Positions 41,557 to 50,508 of a stretch of 64,000 bases of DNA are shown in pieces (position 1 is the stretch's first letter; every line of letters begins with the position of its first letter). The notes under the pieces are model-generated. The model was not told the origin of the DNA. It did not search any database and saw only the letters and a list, made by a program, of their open reading frames with translations. Source of the stretch: Streptomyces sp. 1222.5 (lineage in GTDB: Bacteria; Actinomycetota; Actinomycetes; Streptomycetales; Streptomycetaceae); the NCBI RefSeq assembly GCF_900105245.1, contig NZ_FNSZ01000001.1, forward strand, positions 3,534,001 through 3,598,000, read 5' to 3'. Position numbers and translations under genes: made by a program.

Positions 41557-42039
41557 ATGTCCACGACTGAAACCCCCGCGTCCGGAGTCGGCCCCGTCGA
41601 GGGCGCCCCCGTCTACACCGTCGACAACCCGGCCCCGCTGATCGAGGCGCCGCGCAAGCGCACCAAGAAGTCCCCCAAGTCGACCCGGGGCAACTTCGAG
41701 CTGGCCGCGTGGCTCTTCATGCGCCTGTCCGGCGTCGTGCTGGTCGTCCTCGTCATCGGCCACCTGCTGATCCAGCTCGTGCTGGACGGCGGGGTCTCCA
41801 AGATCGGCTTCGCCTTCGTGGCCGGCCGCTGGGCGTCCCCGTTCTGGCAGGTCTGGGACCTGCTGATGCTGTGGCTGGCCATGCTGCACGGCGCCAACGG
41901 CCTGCGGACGGTCATCAACGACTACGCCGAGCGGCCGAACAGCCGGCTGTGGCTCAAGGGCCTGCTCTACACCGCCACGGTGTTCACCATCCTGCTGGGC
42001 ACGCTGGTGATCTTCACCTTCGACCCGAACATCCGCTAG
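41557..42039 (+). CDS. sdhD: Succinate dehydrogenase hydrophobic anchor subunit
   Basis: Second membrane anchor of complex II, 160 residues. A 45-residue cytoplasmic, Lys-rich N-terminus ([18 protein letters not shown]) precedes three helices. Landmarks are [21 protein letters not shown] (first helix with haem His), [18 protein letters not shown] (His ligand and quinone region) and [23 protein letters not shown] at 41557 is preceded by GGGAG at 9 nt. With sdhC it binds haem b and quinone (menaquinone in this group, from general knowledge). Confidence 0.95.
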   Translation: MSTTETPASGVGPVEGAPVYTVDNPAPLIEAPRKRTKKSPKSTRGNFELAAWLFMRLSGVVLVVLVIGHLLIQLVLDGGVSKIGFAFVAGRWASPFWQVWDLLMLWLAMLHGANGLRTVINDYAERPNSRLWLKGLLYTATVFTILLGTLVIFTFDPNIR

Positions 42040-42058
42040 GCACGGGGCTGCGAGAATC

Positions 42059-43813
42059 ATGAAGATCCACAAGTACGACACCGTCATCGTCGGCGCCGGC
42101 GGCGCCGGCATGCGCGCGGCCATCGAGTCGACGAAGCGCAGCCGCACCGCGGTCCTGACCAAGCTCTACCCCACCCGCTCCCACACGGGCGCCGCGCAGG
42201 GCGGCATGGCCGCCGCGCTGGCCAACGTGGAGGAGGACAACTGGGAGTGGCACACCTTCGACACGGTCAAGGGCGGTGACTACCTGGTCGACCAGGACGC
42301 CGCGGAGATCCTGGCGAAGGAGGCCATCGACGCCGTCCTCGACCTGGAGAAGATGGGCCTGCCGTTCAACCGGACCCCGAACGGCACCATCGACCAGCGC
42401 CGCTTCGGCGGTCACTCCCGCAACCACGGCGAGGCCCCGGTCCGCCGGTCCTGCTACGCCGCGGACCGCACCGGCCACATGATCCTCCAGACGCTGTACC
42501 AGAACTGCGTCAAGGAGGGCGTGGAGTTCTTCAACGAGTTCTACGTCCTCGACCAGCTGATGACCGAGGTCGACGGCGTCAAGAAGTCGGCCGGTGTCGT
42601 GGCGTACGAGCTGGCCACCGGTGAGATCCACGTCTTCCAGGCGAAGTCCGTGATCTACGCCTCCGGCGGCACCGGCAAGTTCTTCAAGGTGACCTCCAAC
42701 GCGCACACCCTCACCGGTGACGGCCAGGCCGCCGTCTACCGCCGGGGCCTGCCGCTGGAGGACATGGAGTTCTTCCAGTTCCACCCGACCGGCATCTGGC
42801 GCATGGGCATCCTCCTCACCGAGGGTGCGCGCGGTGAGGGCGGCATCCTCCGCAACAAGGACGGCGAGCGCTTCATGGAGAAGTACGCGCCCGTCATGAA
42901 GGACCTCGCCTCCCGCGACGTCGTCTCCCGCTCCATCTACACGGAGATCCGCGAGGGCCGCGGCTGCGGTCCCGAGGGCGACCACGTCTACCTGGACCTG
43001 ACCCACCTGCCGCCGGAGCAGCTGGACGCCAAGCTCCCGGACATCACCGAGTTCGCGCGTACGTACCTCGGCATCGAGCCCTACACGGACCCGATCCCGA
43101 TCCAGCCGACCGCGCACTACGCGATGGGCGGCATCCCGACGAACGTCGAGGGTGAGGTCCTGGCGGACAACACCACCGTCGTCCCGGGTCTGTACGCGGC
43201 CGGCGAGGTCGCCTGCGTGTCGGTGCACGGCGCCAACCGCCTCGGCACCAACTCGCTGCTGGACATCAACGTCTTCGGCCGCCGCGCCGGCATCGCCGCC
43301 GCCGAGTACGCCCACACGGCGGACTTCGTGGAGCTGCCGGAGAACCCGGAGTCCCTGGTCGTCGAGCAGATCGAGCGGCTGCGCACCTCCACCGGCAACG
43401 AGCGGGTGGCGACCCTGCGCCGCGAGCTGCAGGAGACCATGGACGCCAACGTCATGGTGTTCCGCACCGAGCAGACGATCAAGACGGCGGTCGAGAAGAT
43501 CGCCGAGCTGCGTGAGCGCTACAAGAACGTGGCGATCCAGGACAAGGGCAAGCGGTTCAACACGGACCTCCTCGAGGCGATCGAGCTGGGCAACCTGCTC
43601 GACCTGGCCGAGGTCATGGCCGTCTCGGCCCTGGCCCGCAAGGAGTCCCGCGGCGGTCACTACCGCGAGGACTACCCGAACCGCGACGACGTCAACTTCA
43701 TGCGGCACACCATGGCGTACCGCGAGGTCGGCGCCGACGGTTCGGAAACCGTCCGTCTCGACTACAAGCCGGTCGTCCAGACCCGCTACCAGCCGATGGA
43801 GCGTAAGTACTGA
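42059..43813 (+). CDS. sdhA: Succinate dehydrogenase flavoprotein subunit
   Basis: Catalytic subunit of complex II, 584 residues, oxidising succinate to fumarate. FAD is covalently linked through His42 in SHTGAAQGG. The dinucleotide fold opens [32 protein letters not shown] and [13 protein letters not shown] are family landmarks, and the active-site Arg lies in the TARGEGG-like GARGEGG. The C-terminal helical domain ends YQPMERKY. The stop overlaps the sdhB start (TGATG). No ribosome site of note precedes the ATG. Confidence 0.97.
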   Translation: MKIHKYDTVIVGAGGAGMRAAIESTKRSRTAVLTKLYPTRSHTGAAQGGMAAALANVEEDNWEWHTFDTVKGGDYLVDQDAAEILAKEAIDAVLDLEKMGLPFNRTPNGTIDQRRFGGHSRNHGEAPVRRSCYAADRTGHMILQTLYQNCVKEGVEFFNEFYVLDQLMTEVDGVKKSAGVVAYELATGEIHVFQAKSVIYASGGTGKFFKVTSNAHTLTGDGQAAVYRRGLPLEDMEFFQFHPTGIWRMGILLTEGARGEGGILRNKDGERFMEKYAPVMKDLASRDVVSRSIYTEIREGRGCGPEGDHVYLDLTHLPPEQLDAKLPDITEFARTYLGIEPYTDPIPIQPTAHYAMGGIPTNVEGEVLADNTTVVPGLYAAGEVACVSVHGANRLGTNSLLDINVFGRRAGIAAAEYAHTADFVELPENPESLVVEQIERLRTSTGNERVATLRRELQETMDANVMVFRTEQTIKTAVEKIAELRERYKNVAIQDKGKRFNTDLLEAIELGNLLDLAEVMAVSALARKESRGGHYREDYPNRDDVNFMRHTMAYREVGADGSETVRLDYKPVVQTRYQPMERKY

Positions 43814-44592
43814 TGGCAACCCCCGTTCTGGACAAGGAAGAGGCGGCCGGCCGCCCCGAGCCCGGATTCGCCGACTCCCCCTACATCACGGTCACCTTCC
43901 GGATCCGCCGGTTCAACCCGGAGGTCTCGGCGGAGGCCGTCTGGGAAGACTTCCAGCTGGAGATCGACCCGAAGGAGCGCGTCCTCGACGGCCTCCACAA
44001 GATCAAGTGGGACGTCGACGGCACCCTCACCTTCCGCCGCTCGTGCGCGCACGGCATCTGCGGCTCGGACGCGATGCGGATCAACGGCAAGAACCGTCTG
44101 GCCTGCAAGACGCTGATCAAGGACATCAACCCCGAGAAGCCGATCACGGTCGAGCCCATAAAGGGCCTCACGGTCCTGAAGGACCTGGTCGTGGACATGG
44201 AGCCGTTCTTCCAGGCGTACCGGGACGTCATGCCGTTCCTGATCACCAAGGAGACGAACGAGCCGACGCGTGAGCGTCTGCAGTCCGCCGAGGACCGCGA
44301 GCGCTTCGACGACACGACGAAGTGCATCCTCTGCGCGGCCTGCACCTCCTCCTGCCCGGTGTTCTGGAACGACGGCCAGTACTTCGGTCCGGCCGCGATC
44401 GTGAACGCCCACCGCTTCATCTTCGACAGCCGTGACGAGGCGGGCGAGCAGCGCCTGGAGATCCTCAACGACCGCGACGGCGTGTGGCGCTGCCGCACGA
44501 CGTTCAACTGCACGGACGCCTGCCCGCGCGGTATCGAGGTCACTAAGGCGATCCAGGAGGTCAAGCGCGCGCTGATCACGCGCCGCTACTGA
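43813..44592 (+). CDS. sdhB: Succinate dehydrogenase iron-sulfur subunit
   Basis: Electron-transfer subunit of complex II, 259 residues. The plant-type [2Fe-2S] site is SCAHGICGSDAM plus the later Cys in RLACKTL. The [4Fe-4S] and [3Fe-4S] sites are built from CILCAACTSSCPVF and the distal CRTTFNCTDACPRGI. ATG at 43813 overlaps the sdhA stop. A strong hairpin follows 21 bp after the stop. Confidence 0.97.
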   Translation: MATPVLDKEEAAGRPEPGFADSPYITVTFRIRRFNPEVSAEAVWEDFQLEIDPKERVLDGLHKIKWDVDGTLTFRRSCAHGICGSDAMRINGKNRLACKTLIKDINPEKPITVEPIKGLTVLKDLVVDMEPFFQAYRDVMPFLITKETNEPTRERLQSAEDRERFDDTTKCILCAACTSSCPVFWNDGQYFGPAAIVNAHRFIFDSRDEAGEQRLEILNDRDGVWRCRTTFNCTDACPRGIEVTKAIQEVKRALITRRY

Positions 44593-44613
44593 TCCCCGGG
44601 ATCGACTCGCTTC

Positions 44614-44647
44614 GAGGGCCCCGTCTCCTCCTGGAGGCGGGGCCCTC
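44614..44647 (+). terminator. Terminator of the sdh operon
   Basis: GAGGGCCCCG pairs with CGGGGCCCTC and the pairing continues inward to give about 15 bp with one G-U wobble and a 4-nt loop. It lies 21 bp after the sdhB stop. Confidence 0.85.
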
Positions 44648-44676
44648 CGGCACATGCCCCAGCCAGGCCGAGGTGC

Positions 44677-44736
44677 CGCTATGTGATCGTCGACCGCGAG
44701 CGCCGGCGCGTACACGTCCTCACCGACCCGGCGTGA
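44677..44736 (+). pseudogene. Possible C-terminal remnant of a Uma2-like protein
   Basis: A 19-codon in-frame stretch RYVIVDRERRRVHVLTDPA ending TGA resembles the last strand pair of Uma2/DUF820 endonuclease-fold proteins (VWVVDPDRRTVTVL). No start or upstream domain is present. It may be debris of a decayed gene between sdhB and the VOC protein; chance resemblance is quite possible. Confidence 0.2.
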
Positions 44737-44822
44737 GACACGTACGAACACCACCGTCCCTGAGCCCCGGGGGAGACCGTGCCCCCGCGGCTGACGCGAG
44801 AGAGCCACCCGGGCCCCCTGCC

Positions 44823-44852
44823 GAGCCCCACCGGACATCCGCGGTGGGGCTC
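44823..44852. terminator. Hairpin upstream of the VOC gene
   Basis: GAGCCCCACC and GGTGGGGCTC form a perfect 10-bp stem with a 10-nt loop. It ends 36 bp before the VOC start and may insulate it from the sdh operon or from decayed genes upstream. Confidence 0.5.
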
Positions 44853-44888
44853 CTCGCATCCGTGCGGCACGCCTTCTAATCTGACGAC

Positions 44889-45299
44889 ATGTCAGACGAA
44901 GAGTCGTACGAACTGCTCGGTTTCGACAACGTACTGCTTCCCGTCGGCGACCTCGCCGAGGCCGTCGGGTTCTACGAGCGGGCCGGATTCACCGTGGCGT
45001 TCCGGTTCGACGAGGCCGGGATCGCCCTGCTGCGGGTCGGCGGGGAGACGCCCGGCATCCTGCTGCGCGCCGAGGAGGCGCTGAGTTGCCGCACGCCGCC
45101 CTGGGCCTCCCCGCGCCTGTGGCTGGAGGTGCCGGACGCCCGCGCGGCGGCACGGCACCTGGCCGCCGCGGGCATCGAACCCCTGGACCAGGCGTTCCAG
45201 GGAGCCACCGGCTGGACCGTGGAGATCGCCGATCCCTGGGGCAACATCCTCGGCCTCACGGACTACACCAAGCGCCCGGAGCTGGGCCGCAGGGCCTGA
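44889..45299 (+). CDS. VOC-superfamily protein (glyoxalase/bleomycin resistance type)
   Basis: A 136-residue protein with paired beta-alpha-beta-beta-beta modules: LLGFDNVLLPVGDLAEAVGFYERAGF and ALLRVGGETPGILL, then SPRLWLEVPDARAAARHLAAAG and GWTVEIADPWGNILGLTDY, where DPWGN is the family turn. VOC proteins bind a metal and are isomerases, dioxygenases or drug-binding proteins. Metal ligands are not clear here. ATG at 44889 lies 6 nt after TAATCT with no ribosome site, so a leaderless message is likely. Confidence 0.88.
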   Translation: MSDEESYELLGFDNVLLPVGDLAEAVGFYERAGFTVAFRFDEAGIALLRVGGETPGILLRAEEALSCRTPPWASPRLWLEVPDARAAARHLAAAGIEPLDQAFQGATGWTVEIADPWGNILGLTDYTKRPELGRRA

Positions 45300-45344
45300 G
45301 CGCACACCCCCGCCGAGCCCGCCCCGGCCGACCGTCCGGTTGAG

Positions 45345-45403
45345 TTGAACATGTTCAAAAGCAGGGCTAGAGTCATCCCTGTCAGCGTTTTGAACGCGTT
45401 CAA
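45345..45403 (+). promoter_or_regulatory. Promoter with two TTGAAC palindromic operators
   Basis: A clean vegetative-type promoter: -35 TTGAAC (45345-45350), 17 bp, -10 TAGAGT (45368-45373). The -35 is embedded in the perfect palindrome TTGAACATGTTCAA (45345-45358). A second perfect palindrome TTGAACGCGTTCAA (45390-45403) covers the transcript start and the approach to the ribosome site. Centres are 45 bp apart. The TetR regulator encoded two genes downstream is the obvious candidate to bind both. Confidence 0.8.
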
Positions 45404-45416
45404 GAAGGGGTGGGGC

Positions 45417-45824
45417 ATGGACCGCACCGTCATCGCCTACGTCATCTACCTGGTCGTCAGCGTCGCGCTGACCGTCTGGGTGGCCCGCACGCTCAGCCGC
45501 AACGGCCGGGTCTTCCTCGCCGACGTCCTGCGCGGCAACGAGAAGCTCGCGGACGCCGTCAACCACCTCCTGGTGGTGGGCTTCTACCTGGTCAACCTCG
45601 GCTTCGTGGCGCTGTACCTCGGGGACGACGAGACGATCGAGGACACCCGCGGCATCTTCGAGGCCCTGTCGACCAAGCTGGGCGTGGTCCTGCTGGTGCT
45701 CGGCGTGATGCACCTGGGCAACGTGTACGTGCTCAACAGGATCCGCCGGCGCGGGGTGATGGACCGGGAGCAGCTGCCCCCGGTCGCCCCGCAGGAGTGG
45801 ATCGCCCCGACGGCCGGCGCGTGA
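45417..45824 (+). CDS. Small membrane protein of the TetR-controlled operon
   Basis: A 135-residue protein with three to four hydrophobic segments (about 5-24, 45-65, 80-100). Between them is SRNGRVFLADVLRGNEKLADAVNHLLVVGFYLVNLGF, a stretch seen in uncharacterised actinobacterial integral membrane proteins. ATG at 45417 follows AAGAAGGGG. The stop overlaps the next start as GTGA. The operator pair upstream and the downstream DUF393 and TetR genes make it the first gene of a self-regulated three-gene unit. Function unknown. Confidence 0.82.
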   Translation: MDRTVIAYVIYLVVSVALTVWVARTLSRNGRVFLADVLRGNEKLADAVNHLLVVGFYLVNLGFVALYLGDDETIEDTRGIFEALSTKLGVVLLVLGVMHLGNVYVLNRIRRRGVMDREQLPPVAPQEWIAPTAGA

Positions 45825-46351
45825 CCGGCATGACCGCCACGACCGCCGCACCGGGCCGGGGTGCCGCGCGCACCCCGGTCCGCGGGCTCACCGTCCTCTA
45901 CGACGCGGAGTGCGCACTCTGCACCCATCTGCGCGGCTGGCTGGAGCGTCAGCCGCAGCTGGTCCCGCTGGAGTTGCTGCCGGCGGGCTCGGCCGGGGCC
46001 CGCGCCCGCTTCCCCGGACTCGACCACGCCGCCACCCTCGACGAGGTCACCGTCGTCGGCGACTCCGGACAGGTCTACCGGGGCTCCCGCGCCTGGATCG
46101 TCGTCCTGTGGGCCCTGCGCGAACACCGGCCGCTCGCCCACCGGCTGTCCACCCCGGCCGGCGCCGTACTGGCCCGCGGGGCGGTGCTGGCGGCGGCGAA
46201 ATGGCGCGGCGCCCAGTGGCAGGGACAGGCGCGCGGCGGACAGTGGGGAGACCAGGTGTACCGGCGCGGCGACGGATGGGTCTACCGCCCGGACACCGGC
46301 TGGACCTACGAGCCGCCGTCCTGCGCCGACGGCGGCTGCACGACTCGTTAG
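45821..46351 (+). CDS. DUF393 (DCC family) thiol-disulfide protein
   Basis: A 176-residue DCC-family protein named for the motif DxxCxxC, here LYDAECALC near residue 30. The family has a thioredoxin-like predicted fold and no settled function. The middle reads HAATLDEVTVVGDSGQVYRGSRAWIVVLWAL, and the C-terminus contains an unusual run of Trp/Gly/Arg repeats (KWRGAQWQGQARGGQWGDQVYRR) that looks like a repeat extension. GTG at 45821 overlaps the upstream stop; an ATG nine bases inside is also possible. Confidence 0.85.
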   Translation: MTGMTATTAAPGRGAARTPVRGLTVLYDAECALCTHLRGWLERQPQLVPLELLPAGSAGARARFPGLDHAATLDEVTVVGDSGQVYRGSRAWIVVLWALREHRPLAHRLSTPAGAVLARGAVLAAAKWRGAQWQGQARGGQWGDQVYRRGDGWVYRPDTGWTYEPPSCADGGCTTR

Positions 46352-46362
46352 GCTCTTCTCTC

Positions 46363-47097
46363 GTGCCCGCGAAGAACGACGGCCCCGAGGCCGGCCCCCA
46401 GAGCAAGTCCGAGCAGACCCGTGCGCTGATCCTGGAGACCGCGATGCGGTTGTTCCAGGAACGCGGGTACGACAAGACGACCATGCGGGCCATCGCCACG
46501 GAGGCTGGGGTCTCCGTGGGCAACGCCTACTACTACTTCGAGGGCAAGGAACACCTGATCCAGGGGTTCTACGACCGGATCGCCGCCGAGCACCGGGAGG
46601 CGGTACGCGAGGTCCTGGACCGCGAGACCGACCTGGAGGCACGGCTCGCCGGCGTGCTGACCGCGTGGCTGGACATCGCCAAGCCGTACCACGAGTTCGC
46701 CGTGCAGTTCTTCAAGAACGCCGCCGACCCCGACAGCCCGCTCAGCCCCTTCTCCCCGGAGAGCGAGCACGCCCGCGAGCAGGCCATCAGCGTGCACCGG
46801 GAGGTGCTCGCCGGCTCCAGGTCCAAGGTCGCCCCCGAACTGCGGGACGTCCTGCCCGAGTTGATGTGGCTCTCCCAGATGGGACTCGTCCTGTACTGGG
46901 TCTTCGACCGCACGCAGGAGCGGGAGCGCAGCTACCGGCTGGCCCGGCGCGGAGCCCGGCTGACCGCGCGCGGTGTCGCCCTGGCCCGGTTCCGCGTCCT
47001 GCGCCCGCTCGTCCTGGAGGTGCACGAGCTGTTCACGGACTTCCTGCCGGGCATGACGAAGGTGCTGCCGGACCCGGGCCGCGACCGGGGCGAGTGA
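46363..47097 (+). CDS. TetR-family regulator of the upstream operon
   Basis: A 244-residue regulator with helix-turn-helix TMRAIATEAGVSVGNAYYYF at about 40-65 and a C-terminal ligand domain. It is encoded 11 bp after the DUF393 gene on the same strand. Two perfect TTGAAC palindromes at the operon promoter are its probable targets, so it is likely autoregulatory. TAGGCT lies 8 nt before the GTG and no ribosome site is visible, so it may also be transcribed separately without a leader. The ligand is unknown. Confidence 0.93.
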   Translation: MPAKNDGPEAGPQSKSEQTRALILETAMRLFQERGYDKTTMRAIATEAGVSVGNAYYYFEGKEHLIQGFYDRIAAEHREAVREVLDRETDLEARLAGVLTAWLDIAKPYHEFAVQFFKNAADPDSPLSPFSPESEHAREQAISVHREVLAGSRSKVAPELRDVLPELMWLSQMGLVLYWVFDRTQERERSYRLARRGARLTARGVALARFRVLRPLVLEVHELFTDFLPGMTKVLPDPGRDRGE

Positions 47098-47121
47098 CCG
47101 CCCCGGCCGGGGACCGGCCGA

Positions 47122-48681
47122 TCAGATCCACGACAGACGCCAGAGCCGGAACACGCCCGTGCCGTCGTCCAGGTACTGCCCACCGCCGACGTCCTCGGTG
47201 CTGACCACGTACTCCTTGCGCTGCCAGAGCGGGATCAGCGGCACGTCCTCGGCCACGTCGGTCTGGATGTCACGGAAGTCGTTCGCGGCCCGGCTGCGGT
47301 CGGCGAACTGCTGGCTGTCCAGGATGAGATGGTCGACCACCTTGTTGCTGTACCCGGTGGCCATCGTGGAGCCGGTGCCGACGAGCGCGGCGCCGAAGGT
47401 GTCCGGGTCGGGATAGTCGGCCACCCAGCCGACCGCCCACGCGTCCATCTTCCCCGCGGCCCAGCTCTTCTGGAAGTCGGTCCACTCGTAACCCTTGACG
47501 TCCACCTTGAACAGGCCGCCCGTCTCCAGCTGCTTCTTCAGCGAGGCGGCCTCCTCCTTGCCGGCGCCGCGCCCGATGCCGTAGCCGAAGGTGAACCGCA
47601 CCGGCAGGGTGACCCCGGCCTGGGTGAGCAGCGCGCGCGCCTTCTTGGTGCTCTGCTTCGGGTAGCCGTCGAAGAACGCCGTGGTGTGGCCGGTGATGCC
47701 GGTCGGGATCAGCGAGTACAGCGGGTCGACGGTGCCCTCGTAGACCGTCGCCGCCAGTTCCTCGCGGTTGACCAGCCAGGCCATCGCGCGGCGCACCCGC
47801 GCGTCGTGCAGCGGGGAGCCTGCGCGGGTGTTGAGGTACAGGTTGCGGGTCTCGGCGCTGTCCGACTCGGTGACCCGCATTCTGGGGTCGCTCGGGTTCA
47901 GGTCCGCGAGCACGTCCGGTGACAGCGTCCGGGTGGCGACGTCGACCTGCCGGGCCTTCCAGGCGCCGTCCAGCTTCTTGGAGTCGGCGTAGTAGCGCAG
48001 CGCGATCGGGCGGCCTGTGCCGTCGAGGTAGCCCTGGTAGCGCGTGTTCGGCGCGAGGTCGGCCCGCTGGTCCTTGGCGTATCCGGTCAGCGTGTACGGG
48101 CCCGTGCCGTCGACCGAGTCGCCGGTGCGCAGGGCGCGCGCCGGGTACTTCTCCTTGTCCACGATCGAGCCGGCACCGGTGGCGACCTTCAGCGGGAACG
48201 TGGCGTCCGGGGACGACAGGTGGAAGGTGACGGTCCGCGCGCCGTCGGCGGTCACCGAACCGAGCGTGGAGAACAGGGACGCCGGTCCGACGTCCGAGTT
48301 GATCTTCTTCACCCGGTCGAAGGAGAACTTCACGTCCTCGGCCGTCATCGCGCGCCCGCTCGGGAAGCTGATCCCCTCGCGCAGGGTGCACCGGTACGTC
48401 TTCAGCCCGCTGCCCCGGAACGCGCAGCTCTGCGCCGCGTCCGGTACCGGCTCGACCCCGCCGGGCTCGAAGGTCAGCAGCGTCTGGAAGACATTGCTGA
48501 ACAACGCCCAGGAACCGGCGTCGTAGGCACCGGCCGGGTCGAGCGCCGTGACGGCGTCCGTCGTCCCGACGGTGATGGTCTTGTTCTTGTTCTCCTGCGA
48601 CGGCAGCAGTTGCCAGCCACCCACTCCCACGACCGCGAGCACGAGCAGCGTCATGAGAATCCGCATGCGAACAGATCGCAT
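47122..48681 (-). CDS. Solute-binding protein family 5 (peptide/opine type), membrane-anchored
   Basis: A 519-residue extracytoplasmic binding protein of the SBP_bac_5 family. It has AVTALDPAGAYDAGSWALFSNVFQTLL, YRCTLREGISFPSGRAMTAEDVKFSFDRV, a middle block TRNLYLNTRAGSPLHDARVRRAMAWLVNRE, and DAWAVGWVADYPDPDTF, all typical. The N-terminal hydrophobic segment (LMTLLVLAVVGVGGWQLL) has no lipobox Cys and no evident cleavage site, so it may stay membrane-bound. No permease or ATPase is nearby, so it is an orphan or serves a distant transporter. ATG at 48681 has GGGAGGG 7 nt upstream. Confidence 0.9.
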   Translation of the reverse strand: MRSVRMRILMTLLVLAVVGVGGWQLLPSQENKNKTITVGTTDAVTALDPAGAYDAGSWALFSNVFQTLLTFEPGGVEPVPDAAQSCAFRGSGLKTYRCTLREGISFPSGRAMTAEDVKFSFDRVKKINSDVGPASLFSTLGSVTADGARTVTFHLSSPDATFPLKVATGAGSIVDKEKYPARALRTGDSVDGTGPYTLTGYAKDQRADLAPNTRYQGYLDGTGRPIALRYYADSKKLDGAWKARQVDVATRTLSPDVLADLNPSDPRMRVTESDSAETRNLYLNTRAGSPLHDARVRRAMAWLVNREELAATVYEGTVDPLYSLIPTGITGHTTAFFDGYPKQSTKKARALLTQAGVTLPVRFTFGYGIGRGAGKEEAASLKKQLETGGLFKVDVKGYEWTDFQKSWAAGKMDAWAVGWVADYPDPDTFGAALVGTGSTMATGYSNKVVDHLILDSQQFADRSRAANDFRDIQTDVAEDVPLIPLWQRKEYVVSTEDVGGGQYLDDGTGVFRLWRLSWI

Positions 48682-48880
48682 GGTGGTGCCCTCCCCAGGC
48701 CCCTCGAGGCCCTACCCCTGGTCAGCACGAAATCGCGCCACTCCCCTAAGCGGCGCGGCTCACCTAATCACACCTGTTTCGCCCTGGGGAAGGGCTTTCC
48801 GACCGGATGGGCAAGAACTTACCGAGGTGTTGTTTGCGCCGGGTTTCACAGCGCCTTCACAGGCTGGGAGGCGCTCCCGG

Positions 48881-50161
48881 TCAGGAGCGTGCGGCGGCCA
48901 GTTCGATCACCGTGACGTCCGACGGCGCCCCCACCCGGGTGGGCGGTCCCCAGGCGCCCGCGCCCCGGCTGACGTACAGCTGGGTGTCGCCGTAGCGGTC
49001 GAGTCCGGCGACGGTCGGGTTGGCGGCGGCCGCGATCAGGCTGCCGGGCCAGAGCTGGCCGCCGTGGGTGTGGCCGGAGAGCTGGAGGTCGACGCCGTGC
49101 CGGACCGCCTCGTGGATCTGCACCGGCTGGTGGGCGAGCAGCACGCACGCGCGTGCCGGGTCCCGGCCGTCGAGAGCCCTGTCGAAGTCCGGCCCCTGCC
49201 CCTCGCTCTCGCCCTGCACGTCGTTCACGCCGGCCAGGTCGAAGTGGGGCAGCTCGGCGCGGGCGTTCTCCAGCGGGTGCAGGCCGAGGGTGCGGACCTC
49301 CTCGACCCACTGCTCGGCACCGGAGAAGTACTCGTGGTTGCCGGTGACGAAGTACGCGCCGTGCCGTGCGGTGAGCCCGGCGAGGGGGGCGGCGGCCGGG
49401 CCGAGGTCCTTGACGCTGCCGTCCACCAGGTCGCCGACGACCGCGATCAGGTCCGGCTGGGTCGCGTTCACCGTGTCGACGACCCGCTGCGCGAAGCTCC
49501 GGCCCAGGACGGGGCCGAGGTGGATATCGCTGGCGACCGCGATCCGGAAGCCGTGCGCGGCCCGCGGGAGTCTGGCCAGCGGCACGGTGACCCGCTTCAC
49601 CCGGGGGCCGCGCAGCACCCCGTGGGTGCCGAGGCCGACGGTCGCGACGGCGGTGGTGACGGCGGCGCCGGCGACGACCCGGGAGACGAAGAGGCGGCGG
49701 GTGGCACCGGGCGCCCCGGCCTGCTCCGGCGCGTCGGGGCCGGGTCCGTTCGCAGGGGCCGGCGCGCCGGGTCCCGGACCGTCCGCCGGCTCCCCCGCCG
49801 GTACGGTCTCGGGTTCCGGTACGGGGGCGGCGGCGCGGGGCCGCCGGGCCGGGAACCGGCGCAGCAGGGGTCGCACGGCCTCGCCCGCCACCACCGCCAG
49901 CAGCAGGTACAGGGCGAGGGCCAGCCACAGGAATCCGGGCCAGGCCAGGGCGCGTTGGAACCCGAACGGCGCGCCGGAGCGCTCCGCGACCAGGGCGGCG
50001 ACCATCAGAACCGGGCCGGCGACGAACACCGCCGTGCCGGCGCGGCGGGCCGGGCCCGGGCCGCGCGTGGTGTCGCGGACCAGACGCCGCCACACGTACC
50101 AGTGCAGGACCGCCACGACGGCCAGGACGGCCAGGGCGACGAGCGCGAAGACGACGACCAT
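48881..50161 (-). CDS. Membrane-linked metallophosphoesterase
   Basis: A 426-residue protein with three N-terminal membrane helices (about 3-22, 44-60, 74-95), a Pro/Gly-rich linker, and a Tat-like stretch RRLFVSRVVAGAA before the catalytic domain. Calcineurin-like motifs run in order: SDIHLG, GDLVD, GNHEYF, and SGHTHGGQLW. Close relatives include YkuE-type phosphodiesterases. The catalytic domain probably faces outward. It is followed at its start by the SCO4848-family gene on the same strand, 16 bp upstream. Substrate unknown; UDP-sugar or phospholipid hydrolysis is known in relatives. Confidence 0.9.
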   Translation of the reverse strand: MVVVFALVALAVLAVVAVLHWYVWRRLVRDTTRGPGPARRAGTAVFVAGPVLMVAALVAERSGAPFGFQRALAWPGFLWLALALYLLLAVVAGEAVRPLLRRFPARRPRAAAPVPEPETVPAGEPADGPGPGAPAPANGPGPDAPEQAGAPGATRRLFVSRVVAGAAVTTAVATVGLGTHGVLRGPRVKRVTVPLARLPRAAHGFRIAVASDIHLGPVLGRSFAQRVVDTVNATQPDLIAVVGDLVDGSVKDLGPAAAPLAGLTARHGAYFVTGNHEYFSGAEQWVEEVRTLGLHPLENARAELPHFDLAGVNDVQGESEGQGPDFDRALDGRDPARACVLLAHQPVQIHEAVRHGVDLQLSGHTHGGQLWPGSLIAAAANPTVAGLDRYGDTQLYVSRGAGAWGPPTRVGAPSDVTVIELAAARS

Positions 50162-50177
50162 CCCGACCGGTCCCCCG

Positions 50178-50417
50178 CTATGACGTCCGGCGCAGTGCGC
50201 GCAGTCCGCGCAACCCGATGACCCCGACGACCGTCCCCAATACGAAGGAGACGACCGCCAGCAGCAGGTGCACCCAGAAGTACGCGGTCGGGTGACCGTC
50301 GTCGAAGGCGAGTCCGCTGCCGTCCTTGACCAGGTTCTTGACGAAAGTGACCCAGATGACCCAGCTCCACACCCCGAAGGCGAGCAGGAACCAGGAGACC
50401 GGGCGGCTGAGCTTCAT
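50178..50417 (-). CDS. SCO4848-family membrane protein
   Basis: A 79-residue protein with two membrane helices (VSWFLLAFGVWSWVIWV and WVHLLLAVVSFVLGTVVGVIG), linked by a Lys/Asp-containing loop (FVKNLVKDGSGLAFDDG). This matches the family named after Streptomyces coelicolor SCO4848, of unknown function. ATG at 50417 precedes MKLSRPVSWF. It is upstream of and in line with the metallophosphoesterase gene, and divergent from a D-Ala-D-Ala carboxypeptidase, so the three may share an envelope role. Confidence 0.88.
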   Translation of the reverse strand: MKLSRPVSWFLLAFGVWSWVIWVTFVKNLVKDGSGLAFDDGHPTAYFWVHLLLAVVSFVLGTVVGVIGLRGLRALRRTS

Positions 50418-50508
50418 GTCTCCAGTATCGCGGTCGCGATTCCGGTTCCGTGTCGGGGGTGGGGCGGGACGCGGGACTTCACGGAGTGCTCCAGGTACGT
50501 TCTCGACC

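Noticed and set aside
44673..44879. 68-codon frame between sdhB and the VOC gene
   Set aside because: No ribosome site, Pro/Arg-rich, passes through a terminator-like hairpin.
48682..48880. Possible small gene upstream of the binding protein
   Set aside because: Only a 62-codon frame with no ribosome site or family; more likely promoter DNA.
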